Assembly: GCF_963583255.1 (NCBI RefSeq)
Contig: NC_084816.1
Coordinates: 16,975,100-17,039,099, forward strand
Direction: 5' to 3'
Length of the DNA: 64,000 nucleotides
From: Pyrus communis
Taxonomy: Eukaryota; Streptophyta; Magnoliopsida; Rosales; Rosaceae
The notes under the pieces are model-generated. The model was not told where the DNA came from. It did not search any database and was given only the letters and a program-made list of their open reading frames with translations. Below, piece by piece: positions 10,331 through 19,950 of this stretch. Every line of letters begins with the position of its first letter. Position 1 is the stretch's first letter. The translations under genes and the position numbers were made by a program.

Positions 10331-11425
10331 CAATAGGAGCATATTTATGCGACTTAGCTTGTTTCTTGGCATTTACATAGTTAGTTTCTATTTATTATAG
10401 TGTTTTAAGCTATTTTCGTGTGTTTGTAAGACCAAAGGGCTAAAGAGGCAAGAAAGTGCATTTTGGAGCATTTTAGAGCAGTTTTGGATTTGGAATGAAT
10501 AACACATGCATGGAGCAAGGTGGATGGACGAAATTGAAGACCAAAAGAGGCTGGGAATGTGCTAAAGAGATGAAGTAAATAAATTCAAGAAAAGGAAAAC
10601 AAGAAGGCTCAGCAAGAAAAAAGGAATGTTATCCAAACTTTCCTTAAACTTTCCTAATCCTTTTCCACTTAAGTTCCAGCTGCAAAGAGGCTTCCTAAAG
10701 ATATTAGGACACTTAATTACAAGATTCTAGAAGGTTAATCCCAGTCAAAATAGGTTGCCGCATCAAATCTACAAGGAATCCTTCCTTGCCGTGCAAGGAA
10801 GTCACATTCCCCTTTCTTTCTAGGCTTGCTGCATATCACTTACCCTTTTTCCTCTTGGGATTCTAATTTGTTACCCTTTTCTTGGAGGATTTGGAGTCTT
10901 AAACCTTTCCCAATTTAATTCCCAGTTGTGCCCCTTCCTTCCCATATAAATAAAGAGCCTTGCCGCACATTCCAGAGAGATCCCTGACCACCATTCATTC
11001 ATCCTTCACAATAATTCACACCATAACCCAATTTCAGCCACAACCACCCTTATGCCGCAGCTTTTCAAGGAAGGAGAGGATAGCTTGGAGTCGTACTTGC
11101 CATTCAAGACTTATTGGATTGTTGGAGCGTTTCTAAGTGTATTCAATCTTTTGTTTTCAATTTTTAATTTAAATTTTCTTTGTTTAATTGTGAACATGAG
11201 GAGCTAAACTCGTTTTAGCTAGAGGAGAATTCAAAGCCATGAACATATTGCCAATATGAATTGATTACTTCCAGTTGTGATTTCATAAATTGTGAATGCA
11301 ATTTACTTAACTATTTGATTAAGAACTTATTCTTGTAATCCCCGGCCTAGAACGATCCCTACTTACATCTTTACTACGATTGTCAATAAGAGGGTTTAAT
11401 TCGTGTGCTAGTTTATATCACATCA
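10331..11425 (+). repeat. LTR of element B (about 1.1 kb, internally deleted)
   Basis: Begins CAATAGGAGCATATT, where the related LTR has TGATAGGAG, so the canonical TG start has mutated; it ends ATCACATCA. Compared with the LTR at 4857-7202 it lacks the stretch equivalent to about 6320-7105. TATAAATA at 10945-10952 is its likely promoter. The sequence following (GAAATCC) is the transition to the P450 remnant. Confidence 0.75.
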
Positions 11426-11800
11426 GAAATCCCTCTAGATGCCAACTTGTGATTTATGTGAGATGTTTGAAATCATCTTTTGCTACATAAATAAATTAGT
11501 GTAACATTTGGTCTATATATACTCTTCTATTTTTCATTAAAGAGTCTATGGTCGTGATTAAATTAGTCTTGGTGGAGGATAAAATTTGTTCATTTACAAC
11601 ACCTATCGTTCTCATTTGTCCGTTTGGCTTTGGGACATATGATGAATATCAATTTGGGATGGAATCAATTTGACTGCACATGTACTCCATGAATTGATAT
11701 TGTCTTGGCAAGAATGGTTAATACTTAGTGGTTCTAATATTAAACTAATGGAATTTGGATGCCGTTGTTTGTATTTATGATACATATAACTAAATGCATC
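11426..11800. other. AT-rich sequence before the P450 exon, possibly its intron
   Basis: No coding similarity recognised. It precedes the K-helix exon of the P450 remnant, so part of it may be a former P450 intron. The earlier P450 exon (N-terminus to I-helix) is not found in the window. Confidence 0.35.
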
Positions 11801-12240
11801 GGTTTTGGTTTGAGTATCATCAAGGAGACACAGAGGTTGCACCCTCCTTTTCCTCTGTTACTTCCGAGGGAATGCCGAGAGAGTTGTGAGATTGATGGAT
11901 ATGAAATACCCGTTAAGACTAAGGTAGTTATCAATGCATGGGCAATTGAAAGAGATACCGACTACTGGACTAATCCGGATAGCTTTTATCCAGAGAGGTT
12001 CCTTGACAGCTCCATTGACTTGAAGGGAAAACACTTTGAATTTATCCCATGTCATTTGGTCTTGCCACTGTTGAGTTCCAACTTGCGTCGTTGTTGTACC
12101 ATTTTGATTGGAATCTCTCCAATGGAATGAAGCATGATGAAGACCTGGACATGACTGAGGCCTTTGGTGTTTCGGTCCAAAAGAAACTAGACCTTCACTT
12201 GATTCCCATTCCTTATCATCCTCCGCCTACTGGAAAATAG
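11801..12240 (+). pseudogene. Cytochrome P450 (CYP71-like) pseudogene, C-terminal exon, heme loop deleted
   Basis: P450s are ER-membrane heme-thiolate monooxygenases. Seen: K-helix [18 protein letters not shown] (ExxR present), then [40 protein letters not shown] (PERF motif) and FEFIP. In CYP71 proteins FEFIP runs into FGAGRRxCPGI with the heme-ligand Cys; here the text jumps from FEFIP straight to [20 protein letters not shown] in another frame. The whole heme loop is gone, together with a frameshift at about 12,047-12,050. The tail (DMTEAFGVSVQKK, HLIPIPYHP) is otherwise well kept. The N-terminal two-thirds is absent. Non-functional. Confidence 0.88.
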
Positions 12241-12422
12241 CTAGGAGAATAAAAGTTTTTTGCCTTTAGTCAGGTGAAAGTAATACTTGCTTAATATGCA
12301 TCTCATGTACTGACTTGATTCCCATTCCTTATCATCCTCCGCCTGCTAGAAAATAGCAAGGAGAGCAAAAGGTTTTTTTGCCTTTAGTCAGGTGAAAGGC
12401 TTAATATGCATCTCATGTACTG
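12197..12422 (+). repeat. Tandem duplication of the P450 3' end
   Basis: The last codons and 3' flank of the P450 remnant (from ACTTGATTCCCATTCC to ATGCATCTCATGTACTG) are present twice in tandem, 116 bp apart, with a few substitutions and one small indel between copies. Confidence 0.85.
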
Positions 12423-12739
12423 GAAGACCTCGTGTTGCATCATTTCTATAATCCAAGTATGAACCGTAGTTTAATGTGTGTAGACACTAGTGATATGGTT
12501 GTATATGTGGTAGCAAATTTTCGCCATATTCAGTCTTGATGAAATTGTATTCACAAAACAAATAAACACCTTTGATCAAGGCCGAAGCCTCACACGCCTC
12601 GGTTTGGCGTACCACAAGTTGGTAGAGATGCGGGATTTATAGGTGGCCAACCATGGGTGTAAGGTTTTGCCCTGCATTTGATTGACCAGGCTGAGTCATC
12701 CGTACAATGGATAAGAAAATAATAATCTCAAAGATGTTA
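12423..12739. other. Unassigned spacer
   Basis: No gene or repeat recognised. It lies between the P450 remnant and the subterminal repeats of the CACTA-like element. Confidence 0.4.
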
Positions 12740-13343
12740 GTTATTAAATAATATCTTGGAATTATCTTGCAAAAAGATTTGCACGACGAATATACACTTC
12801 GTTGCAGTAAATTTGAAGGCACGAAGACCTTTGTGTCGCAAAGATCATGCGCGACAGACAAATACTTTGTCGAATAAATTTGGAGGTGCGAAGACCTTTG
12901 TGGTGCAAAGTTGAACACCACGAAAACTTGTCATTGCCTTGATGTAATGGCGACGGTAATAAATCATTAGCTAGGACTTTGTGCAACCAAGCATGTAGTT
13001 GTGCAAACATTAGTGCAAGGAAATTTGACCTATCATATTTCATTTTCGAGTAATTTAGATATTATTAAATTATAAATTTTTTGTCGTGCAGAGTTTTGTG
13101 TGATGAAAATCTTCGTTTCTTTTATGTTTATGTGACGAAGGTTCTTCGTCGTGCAAATGTTTATTTATTTATTTATAATTTAGTTCTTTAATTTTTTATA
13201 ATTAATTTTTTTTAATTACATATTTTATATTTTTCAAATTAGTTTAATTAAATTGAAAATAATAATTGATAAAAAATGAAATTATTTATTTTTAATGTAT
13301 ATATAAGTGGGAAAATGTATAATATCCGAATATTAAAAAAAAA

Positions 13344-13735
13344 CTACAAAATAAAATCGTCGACGACTATTGCGCCAGTCGGCTGTGTATCTGCTTGGTG
13401 GAGTGGCTAGAAGGTCGTAGCTGTCTCAGGAGCAGCTGGTGGCTGAGGCAACCGAATGTCAGACAACTGTAGGGCGAGTACAATATGGCTCATCTTACTG
13501 TTATGGGTCACAATGTGGGCATTATGGGCGTAAGCTGTTCTTCTGGTCCGCAACTTCCTGCATCAACGTTGTGACTTGTCCCGTGCTCTATCAGGAAGAC
13601 GAGACAGCAATGTCCCGATGTTGCGCATTTCCCATCATCCGGACAACCTTGTAAGGCCTCCATCCTCGGTCGGAGTGACGTCCTTAATCGGGTTGTCTGG
13701 GAGAAACTGCTATGCCACCTCTCTTCTCCACCACA
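13344..13735 (-). pseudogene. Last exon of the CACTA-type Ptta-like gene (degenerate)
   Basis: Read on the minus strand it starts ATMVEKR, continues after a shift as LPDNPIKDVTPTEDGG, and ends LALQLSDIRLPQPPAAPET, then VVDDFIL and TAG at 13344-13346. This is the order of the C-terminal half of plant En/Spm 'Ptta' proteins, where (Q)LH is followed by xTMVEK and later IEDVTPxEDAG. Several stops and frameshifts make it non-coding now. Its upstream exons are about 45 kb away at 58,926-60,345, with the gene array between. The 61 bp at 13,719-13,779 recurs at 33,753 and 58,807. Confidence 0.6.
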
Positions 13736-13779
13736 GTAGCTTGTAATAATAAAAATAACCTAAATAATATTTAAATATT
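13719..13779. repeat. 61-bp direct repeat flanking the gene array, left copy
   Basis: CTCTCTTCTCCACCA...AATATTTAAATATT. The same 61 bp, with one C/T difference, is at 33,753-33,813 and 58,807-58,867. It covers the end of a CACTA-gene intron and the start of its last exon, and marks where the array interrupts that gene. Confidence 0.9.
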
Positions 13780-14216
13780 CCTTTGAGCCAACATTTTGTG
13801 AGAGCAGTGACCACTATTTATAATAGATTAATCCTAATTTATTCTCCTATTAGAATCACCATAGGATAGCAATTGTGAATCCTAAACATATTATGACTGC
13901 ATCAGCAAAAATAGACTTCCAGTCCCACAAGAACTAGGATAATTTGAATTACAATCCCACAAAAATAGACTTCCAGTCCCACAAGAATTAGGATAATTTG
14001 AATGTCTATTGAAACACTACAACCGAATATAATATTTAGTTTCATACACATATTAGCTTCAGCCTCTATTCAACCCAAATTGGTTATAGGTGAGTTCCTG
14101 AGATTTTCTCGAACAGATATCATGAGATGAAACATTCCAAGGACAGGTATCCTTTTCGGCCCTGGCCGTAAACTTAGAGTAGTACTTGATCTCCTCCCTA
14201 TTTTCAACAACATATA
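13780..14216. other. Insert sequence between CACTA exon and array
   Basis: No recognised gene. It contains a ~44-bp direct repeat (13,906-13,949 and 13,960-14,003; CAAAAATAGACTTCCAGTCC...). A minus-strand open stretch at about 14,059-14,215 (ending TYNQFGLNRG) runs into the first array unit just where the unit has a GTAAGT motif, so it could be a remnant exon of the array gene's original locus. No similarity recognised. Confidence 0.4.
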
Positions 14217-14478
14217 GGCGGATCGTAATGTACATGTAAAGGCCAAACAAATATAAAACTGATCTATATTACTTACAATGTTTCATGAAGTTTTCTGAAT
14301 TAGCGTGGTAGTTGTTTTATTGTTATTGGTTATTCCTCAATCATGAAGAAAAAGGTTTACATCTCAAAGCAACAAAGCGAAGTCGCAATAAGGTATCAAA
14401 TCAAATATATCAAAATTTTATTCTAACTCATGAAAAATCCCACAAATTTATTATCCCTAGGGAAGTTCAATTCTCTGT

Positions 14479-14764
14479 TTAAGATAGAGAAGAAGGAGGT
14501 GGGACGGAATTTAGAATTAGACAATGATTAAATACTGGGTCAGCCCTGGCTTGAATGGCGGTTCTGTTCCCGGTGTGTTCATAAGTAAAAGTGTTGTTCA
14601 CGAAAACATTATGGCACGGTCTTCCCAACCCTGGCTTCAATGGTGGTTCTGTTCCCGGTGCACTCAACCACAGTAGGCGAGTCATCCAAATGCTCCCACG
14701 TTGGAAGTGTACAACTCACCAAAAGCAAAATGACCACAATTGGAAACATGTTTACTCCTGCCAT
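14479..14764 (-). pseudogene. Array copy 1: ECA1-like pseudogene, rearranged
   Basis: The start (signal peptide, LDDSP, VVEC) and the end (RPCHNVFVNNTFTYEH to SSLS) are present. The middle, from after the first Cys to before RPC, is replaced by about 31 bp copied from the gene's own 3' part (CCTGGCTTCAATGGTGG on the + strand). The joined frame runs into a stop after about 51 codons (ending VGKTVP). The TATA position is also changed (CTTATTATC instead of CTTATAATG). Leftmost, oldest-looking copy. Confidence 0.88.
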
Positions 14765-16105
14765 AATCGTGGAAAGAATGCGTCACTTTTGATTTTCTAA
14801 AAAAATGAACCTTAGGTGTTGTTGAACTTTGACGCAAGGAGTACTACGCTTATTATCGATGACGCAAAGGTGGGAGTCATTCGTAAGATGGAAAACGCAT
14901 TTTACTTTAAAACTACTTTTGCAACGTATTTATTGGTGTGAGGTATCAAGTACAAGAGTTTCTAAATTTGGTATTTATTTGGAACGATAAACGTAACTTA
15001 CAAGTTCCCATAAATTATTTAAATATCAACAGTCACATAGTTATTTATTATTTGGCACAAGTTTTACTTATTTGTAATTTAATTGATTGACTTGTTCATT
15101 ACAATAGAGTTGCGAAAACTGTGAACTGAACTTGCGCGCTTGTCCTGTTAATCACTATCATTGCGTGCAAAAGATACGAAAAGCAGGAAATAGAACGTGA
15201 CTAGCCTTCATTGTTCTGCTGTAAATAGGCAAAAGCATTTCTCGAGCATTATTATTCCTACTATAGCAAAATGAAAATGTGATCTATGAGAATATAATTT
15301 TTAAGAAGCGAAGGATCATTGAAGTACAATAGATTAAGAAAATGAACCCCCCTTTCTTGGTAAACTCATTTTAGCACAAATATAATATCGCACCCTAGGG
15401 CATGTGGCACAATACTCGTGTCCCACACACTTGAATGTAACCTTAACGAGTTCCAGTTGTGTCCATGATAAATGTCGAATTGTTCAACAAATATATTAGT
15501 TTTGGTTTTTCAGACAAAAAAAAAAAGATTAAACACAAAAACAAGATGCGGAGGTGTGTAGAATGAACACTTTTACAAACTGTGGTATGTGCATAACAAC
15601 TTGAATCAAAATTTTAGGAAGAGGCAATCAGGAGTCTTTCATTATTTCAGCATCGTTTTTTAAGAATGTTGAGCAATACGATATAGAGAAGTTCCCACCG
15701 TTCTCAACTTAGATCTGGAAATAATAAAGAAGGCACGTATGACTGTTAGTAGGAAGATTGCGATCATACGAGTAGCCATATACTCAACAACAGTTTCCCA
15801 CAACCTTAATTTGGTCAAGCAATATAATTTTCTTAAAGATAAGCATGACATATCAATATGCGATGTAGCGGCAATAACGGAATGTAATGTACTTGTAAAC
15901 ACCGAACAAATATAAAACTAATCCATATTACTTACGATATTTCATGAAGTTTTCTGAATTAGCGTCGTAGTTGTTTTATTGCTATTGTTCATTCCTCAAT
16001 CATGAAGAAAATGGTTTACAACTCAAAGCAACAAAGCGAAGTCGTAAAAAGGTATCAAATCAAATATATCAAAATTTTATTCTAACTCATGAAACATCCC
16101 ACAAA

Positions 16106-16111
16106 TTTATT
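16106..16111 (-). terminator. AATAAA polyadenylation signal (copy 2 shown)
   Basis: AATAAA on the minus strand about 27 nt after the stop, in CTAATAAATTTGTGGG. A second CAATAAAAC lies about 150 nt further on. Both are conserved in nearly all units; copies 9 and 23 have ATTAAA and copies 8 and 20 have AAATAAAT. Confidence 0.5.
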
Positions 16112-16137
16112 AGCCCTAGAGAAGTTCAATTCCCTGT

Positions 16138-16488
16138 TTAAGATAGAGAAGAAGGAGGTGGGATGGAATTTACAATTACACAATGATTAAATACTCGGTC
16201 AGCCCTGGCTTGAATGGTGGTTCTGTTCCCGGTGTGTTCATAAGTAAAAGTGTTGTTCACAAAAACATTATGGCACGGTCTTCCCAACGCCACAAGAGCC
16301 CGGCAACTACCGTCACCAATTTTCTTCCCTTTGAAAATATAGTTGTACACGTCGAATGCATACTTTATGCTGAAATGTTTTTTGCACTCAACCACGGCAG
16401 GTGAGTCATCCAAATGCGCCCATGTTGGAAGTGTACCACTCACCACAAGCAAAATGACCACAATTGGAAACATGTTTACTCCTGCCAT
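16138..16488 (-). CDS. Array copy 2: small secreted Cys-rich protein, Prolamin_like/ECA1-type
   Basis: 116 residues, intronless. Residues 1-24 form a signal peptide (MAGVNMFPIVVILLVVSGT core, cleavage likely after PTWA). The mature part has Cys at 35, 62, 72 and 103. The spacing C-x9-A-F...IFKGKKIGDGSC-x9-C...C matches the Prolamin_like (ECA1/EC1 gametogenesis-related) pattern C...C...IFxGxxxIGxxCC...CW...C, with the second Cys and the first Cys of the CC pair missing. Family members are secreted by egg cells or other reproductive tissues; a similar role is inferred. N-glycosylation sequons at N78 and N88. The start is supported by conserved context in all copies. Differs from the commonest protein by V109I. 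Confidence 0.72.
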   Translation of the reverse strand: MAGVNMFPIVVILLVVSGTLPTWAHLDDSPAVVECKKHFSIKYAFDVYNYIFKGKKIGDGSCRALVALGRPCHNVFVNNTFTYEHTGNRTTIQARADRVFNHCVIVNSIPPPSSLS

Positions 16489-16573
16489 AATGGTGGAAAG
16501 AATGCGTACCTTTTGATTTTCTCAGAAAATGAACGTTAGATGTTGTTGAACTTTGACGCAAGGAGTACTACAC

Positions 16574-16579
16574 TTATAA
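16574..16579 (-). promoter_or_regulatory. Candidate TATA box of array genes (copy 2 shown)
   Basis: On the minus strand CATTATAAGTG lies about 86 bp upstream of the ATG, preceded by the conserved box CTCCCACCTTTGCCTCATC. The pair is kept in most units. It is altered to TTATGA on the + strand in copies 11 and 25 and to TTGTAA in copies 8 and 22, and it is deleted in copies 9 and 23. A start site some 55 bp before the ATG would be expected. Confidence 0.5.
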
Positions 16580-17861
16580 TGGATGAGGCAAAGGTGGGAG
16601 TCATTCGTATCATGAGAAACGCATTTTCCTTTAAAACTACTTTAGCAACGTATTTATTGGTGTGAGGTATAAAGTACAAGAGTTTCTAAATTTGGTATTT
16701 ATTTGGTATGATAAATGCAACTTACAAGTTCCCATAAATTATTTAAATATTAACAGTCACATAACTATTTATTATTTGGCACAAGTTTTACTTATTTGCA
16801 ATTTAACTAGTTGACTAGTTTATTACAATAGAGTTGCGAAAACTGTGAACTGAACTTACGCGCTTGCCGTGCTAGTGACTATCATTGCGTGTAAAAGATA
16901 GGACAAGCAGGACAAAGAACATGACTAGCCTTAATGGTTCTACTGTAAATAGACAAAAGCATTTCTCGAGCATTATTATTCCTACTATAGCAAAAGGAAA
17001 ATGTGATCTACGAGAATAAATTTGTTAAGAAGCGAAGGATCATTGAAGTACAATAGATTAAGAAAATGAACCCCCTTTATCGGTAAACTAATTTTAGAGC
17101 AAATATAATATCGCACCCTAGCGCTTATGGCACAATTCTCGCGTCCCACACACTTGGATGTAACATTAACGAGTTGCTGTTGTGTCCATGATAAATGTTG
17201 AATGGGTCAACAAATATTTTAGTTTTGGTTATTCAGACAAAAAAAAAAAAGATTAAAAACAAAAAAAAGATGCGGAGGTGTGTAGATGAACACTTTTACA
17301 AACTGTGGTATGTGCATAACAACTTGAATCAAAATTTTAGGAAGAGGCAATCAGGAGTCTTTCATTATTTCAGCACCGTTTTCTAAGAATGTTGAGCAAT
17401 ACGACATTGTGAAGTTTCCACCTTTCTCAACTTAGATCCGGAAACAATAAAGAAGGCACGTATGAATGTTACAAGGAAGATTGCGATCATACGAGTAGCC
17501 GTATACTCGACAACCGTTTCCCACAAGCCTAAATTTGGTCGAGCAATATAATTTTCTTAAAGATAAGCATGACATATCAATATGCGATGTAGCGGCAATA
17601 GCGGAACGTAATGTACTTGTAAACACCGGACAAATATAAAACTAATCCATATTACTTACGATATTTCATGAAGTTTTCTGAATTAGCGTCGTAGTGGTTT
17701 TATTGCTATTGTTCATTCCTCAGTCATGAAGAAAATGGTTTACAACTCAAAGCAACAAAGCGAAGTCGTAAAAAGGTCTCAAATCAAATATATCAAAATT
17801 TTATTCTAACTCATGAAACATCCCACAAATTTATTAGCCCTAGAGAAGTTCAATTCCCTGT

Positions 17862-18212
17862 TTAAGATAGAGAAGAAGGAGGTGGGACGGAATTTACAAT
17901 TACACAATGATTAAATACTCGGTCAGCCCTGGCTTGAATGGTGGTTCTGTTCCCGGTGTGTTCATAAGTAAAAGTGTTGTTCACAAAAACATTATGGCAC
18001 GGTCTTCCCAACGCCACAAGAGCCCGGCAACTACCGTCACCAATTTTTTTCCCTTTGAAAATATAGTTGTACACGTCGAATGCATACTTTATGCTGAAAT
18101 GTTTTTTGCACTCAACCACGGCAGGTGAGTCATCCAAATGCGCCCACGTTGGAAGTGTACCACTCACCACAAGCAAAATGACCACAATTGGAAACATGTT
18201 CACTCCTGCCAT
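17862..18212 (-). CDS. Array copy 3: ECA1-like secreted protein
   Basis: Encodes the commonest protein form of the array, identical in sequence to copy 22 although 33.6 kb away. TATA box intact. The matching unit in block B is copy 13 (35,972-36,322), judged from shared spacer variants such as GTTGTTGAAC shortened to GTTGAAC upstream and GTAGTGGTTTT downstream. Confidence 0.72.
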   Translation of the reverse strand: MAGVNMFPIVVILLVVSGTLPTWAHLDDSPAVVECKKHFSIKYAFDVYNYIFKGKKIGDGSCRALVALGRPCHNVFVNNTFTYEHTGNRTTIQARADRVFNHCVIVNSVPPPSSLS

Positions 18213-18958
18213 AATTGTGGAAAGAATGCGTAACTTTTGATTTTCTCAGAAAATGAACCTTAGTTGTTGAACTTTGACGCAAGGAGTACTACACTTATAA
18301 TGGATGAGGCAAAGGTGGGGGCCATTCGTATCATCAGAAACGCATTTTCCTTTAAAACTACTTTAGCAACGTATTTATTGGTGTGAGGTATAAAGTACAA
18401 GAGTTTCTAAATTTGGTATTTATTTGGTATGATAAATGCAACTTACAAGTTCCCATAAATTATTTAAATATTAACAGTCACATAGCTATTTATTATTTGG
18501 CACAAGTTTTACTTATTTGCAATTTAATTAGTTGACTAGTTTATTACAATAGAGTTGCGAAAACTGTGAACTGAACTTGCGCGCTTGTCGTGCTAGTGAG
18601 TATCATTGCGTGTAAAAGATACGACAAGCAGGACAAAGAACGTGACTAGCCTTAATGGTTCTACTGTAAATAGACAAAAGCATTTCTCAAGCATTATTAT
18701 TCCTACTATAGCAAAAGGAAAATGTGATCTACGAGAATAAATTTGTTAAGAAGCGAAGGATCATTGCAGTACAATAGATTAACAAAATGAATCCCCCTTT
18801 CTTGGTAAACTCATTTTAGCACAAATATAATATCGCACCCTAGCGCATAAGGCACTATACTCGCGTCCCACACGCTTGAATGTAACATTAACGAGTTGCT
18901 GTTGTGTCCATGATAAATGTCGAAAGGTTCAACAAATACTTTACTTTTGGTTATTCAG

Positions 18959-18989
<31 letters not shown>

Positions 18990-19599
18990 TTAAAAACAAA
19001 AAAAAGATGCGGAGGTGTGTAGAATGTACACTTTTACAAACTATGGTATGTGCATAACAACTTGAATCAAAATTTTAAAAAGAGTCAATCCAGAGTCTTT
19101 CATTATTTCAGCACCGTTTTTGAAGAATGTTGAGCAATACGACATTGCGAAGTTTCCACCTTTCTCATCTTAGATCCGGAAACAATAAAGAAGGCACGTA
19201 TGAATGTTACAAGGAAGATTGCGATCATACGAGTAGCCGTATACTCGACAACCGTGTCCCACAAGCCTGAATTTGGTCGAGCAATATAATTTTCTTAAAG
19301 ATAAGCATGACATATCAATATGCGATGTAGCGGCAATAGCGGAACGTAATGTACATGTAAACACCGAACAAATATAAAACTAATCCATATTACTTACGAT
19401 ATTTCATGAAGTTTTCTGAATTAGCGTCGTAGTTGTTTTATTGCTATTGTTCATTCCTCAATCATGAAGAAAATGGTTTACAACTCAAAGCAACAAAGCG
19501 AAGTCGTAAAAAGGTCTCAAATCAAATATATCAAAATTTTATTCTAACTCATGAAACATCCCACAAATTTGTTAGCCCTAGAGAAGTTCAATTCCCTGT

Positions 19600-19950
19600 T
19601 TAAGATAGAGAAGAAGGAGGTGGGACGGAATTTACAATTACACAATGATTAAATACTCGGTCAGCCCTGGCTTGAATGGTGGTTCTATTCCCGGTGTGTT
19701 CATAAGTAAAAGTGTTGTTCACAAAAACATTATGGCACGGTCTTCCCAACGCCACAAGAGCCCGGCAACTACCGTCACCAATTATCTTCCCTTTGAAAAT
19801 ATAGTTGTACACGTCGAATGCATACTTTATGCTGAAATGTTTTTTGCACTCAACCACGGCAGGTGAGTCATCCAAATGCGCCCACATTGGAAGTGTACCA
19901 CTCCCCACAAGCAAAATGACCACAATTGGAAACATGTTTACTCCTGCCAT
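19600..19950 (-). CDS. Array copy 4: ECA1-like secreted protein
   Basis: Carries V16G and T22M in the signal peptide and K56I in the mature part. V16G is shared only with copy 14 in block B, which identifies the two as counterparts. All four Cys and both sequons are kept. Its upstream spacer has a long pure A run (18,959-18,987). Confidence 0.71.
   Translation of the reverse strand: MAGVNMFPIVVILLVGSGTLPMWAHLDDSPAVVECKKHFSIKYAFDVYNYIFKGKIIGDGSCRALVALGRPCHNVFVNNTFTYEHTGNRTTIQARADRVFNHCVIVNSVPPPSSLS

Larger units (their letters stand above)
7203..11425 (+). mobile_element. Athila/Tat-type element B, 5'-deleted, with 3' LTR
   Basis: Decayed pol, a short 3' region, the tract AAGTGTGGGGGA at 10316-10327 and an LTR. 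It lacks the long antisense-ORF segment seen in element A. No primer-binding site or gag lies between the preceding LTR and pol. A + LTR + B is therefore a composite made by deletion or recombination. Confidence 0.75.
12740..13779 (-). mobile_element. CACTA-like (En/Spm, Ptta) element, left end: subterminal repeats and last exon
   Basis: Between about 12,776 and 13,160 the motif family TTTGCACGACGAA, TTTGTGTCGCAAAG, GCGCGACAGAC, TTCGTCGTGCAAAT recurs in both orientations. Such short subterminal repeats typify CACTA transposons, where they bind the element's own protein. The right edge of the window's CACTA material (61,735-61,770) has TTCGTCACGC and TTCGTCGCGCAAT. The last coding exon of a minus-strand gene follows at 13,344-13,735. 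I could not find an intact CACTA terminal inverted repeat, so the exact end is open. Confidence 0.5.

Noticed and set aside
16183..16404. Plus-strand 73-codon ORF (MIKYSVSPGLNGG...) repeated in every unit
   Set aside because: It lies fully antisense to the secreted-protein gene and has no signal or domain. Its recurrence simply reflects unit copying. It breaks in copy 7 (24,989) while the minus-strand gene there stays intact.
17432..17626. Minus-strand 64-codon ORF (MFTSTLRSAIAATSH...) in many units
   Set aside because: Open in many units, but these are near-identical copies and count once. No signal peptide, domain or promoter of its own; it is lost or broken in several units. Could be untranslated exon sequence, not supported as a gene.
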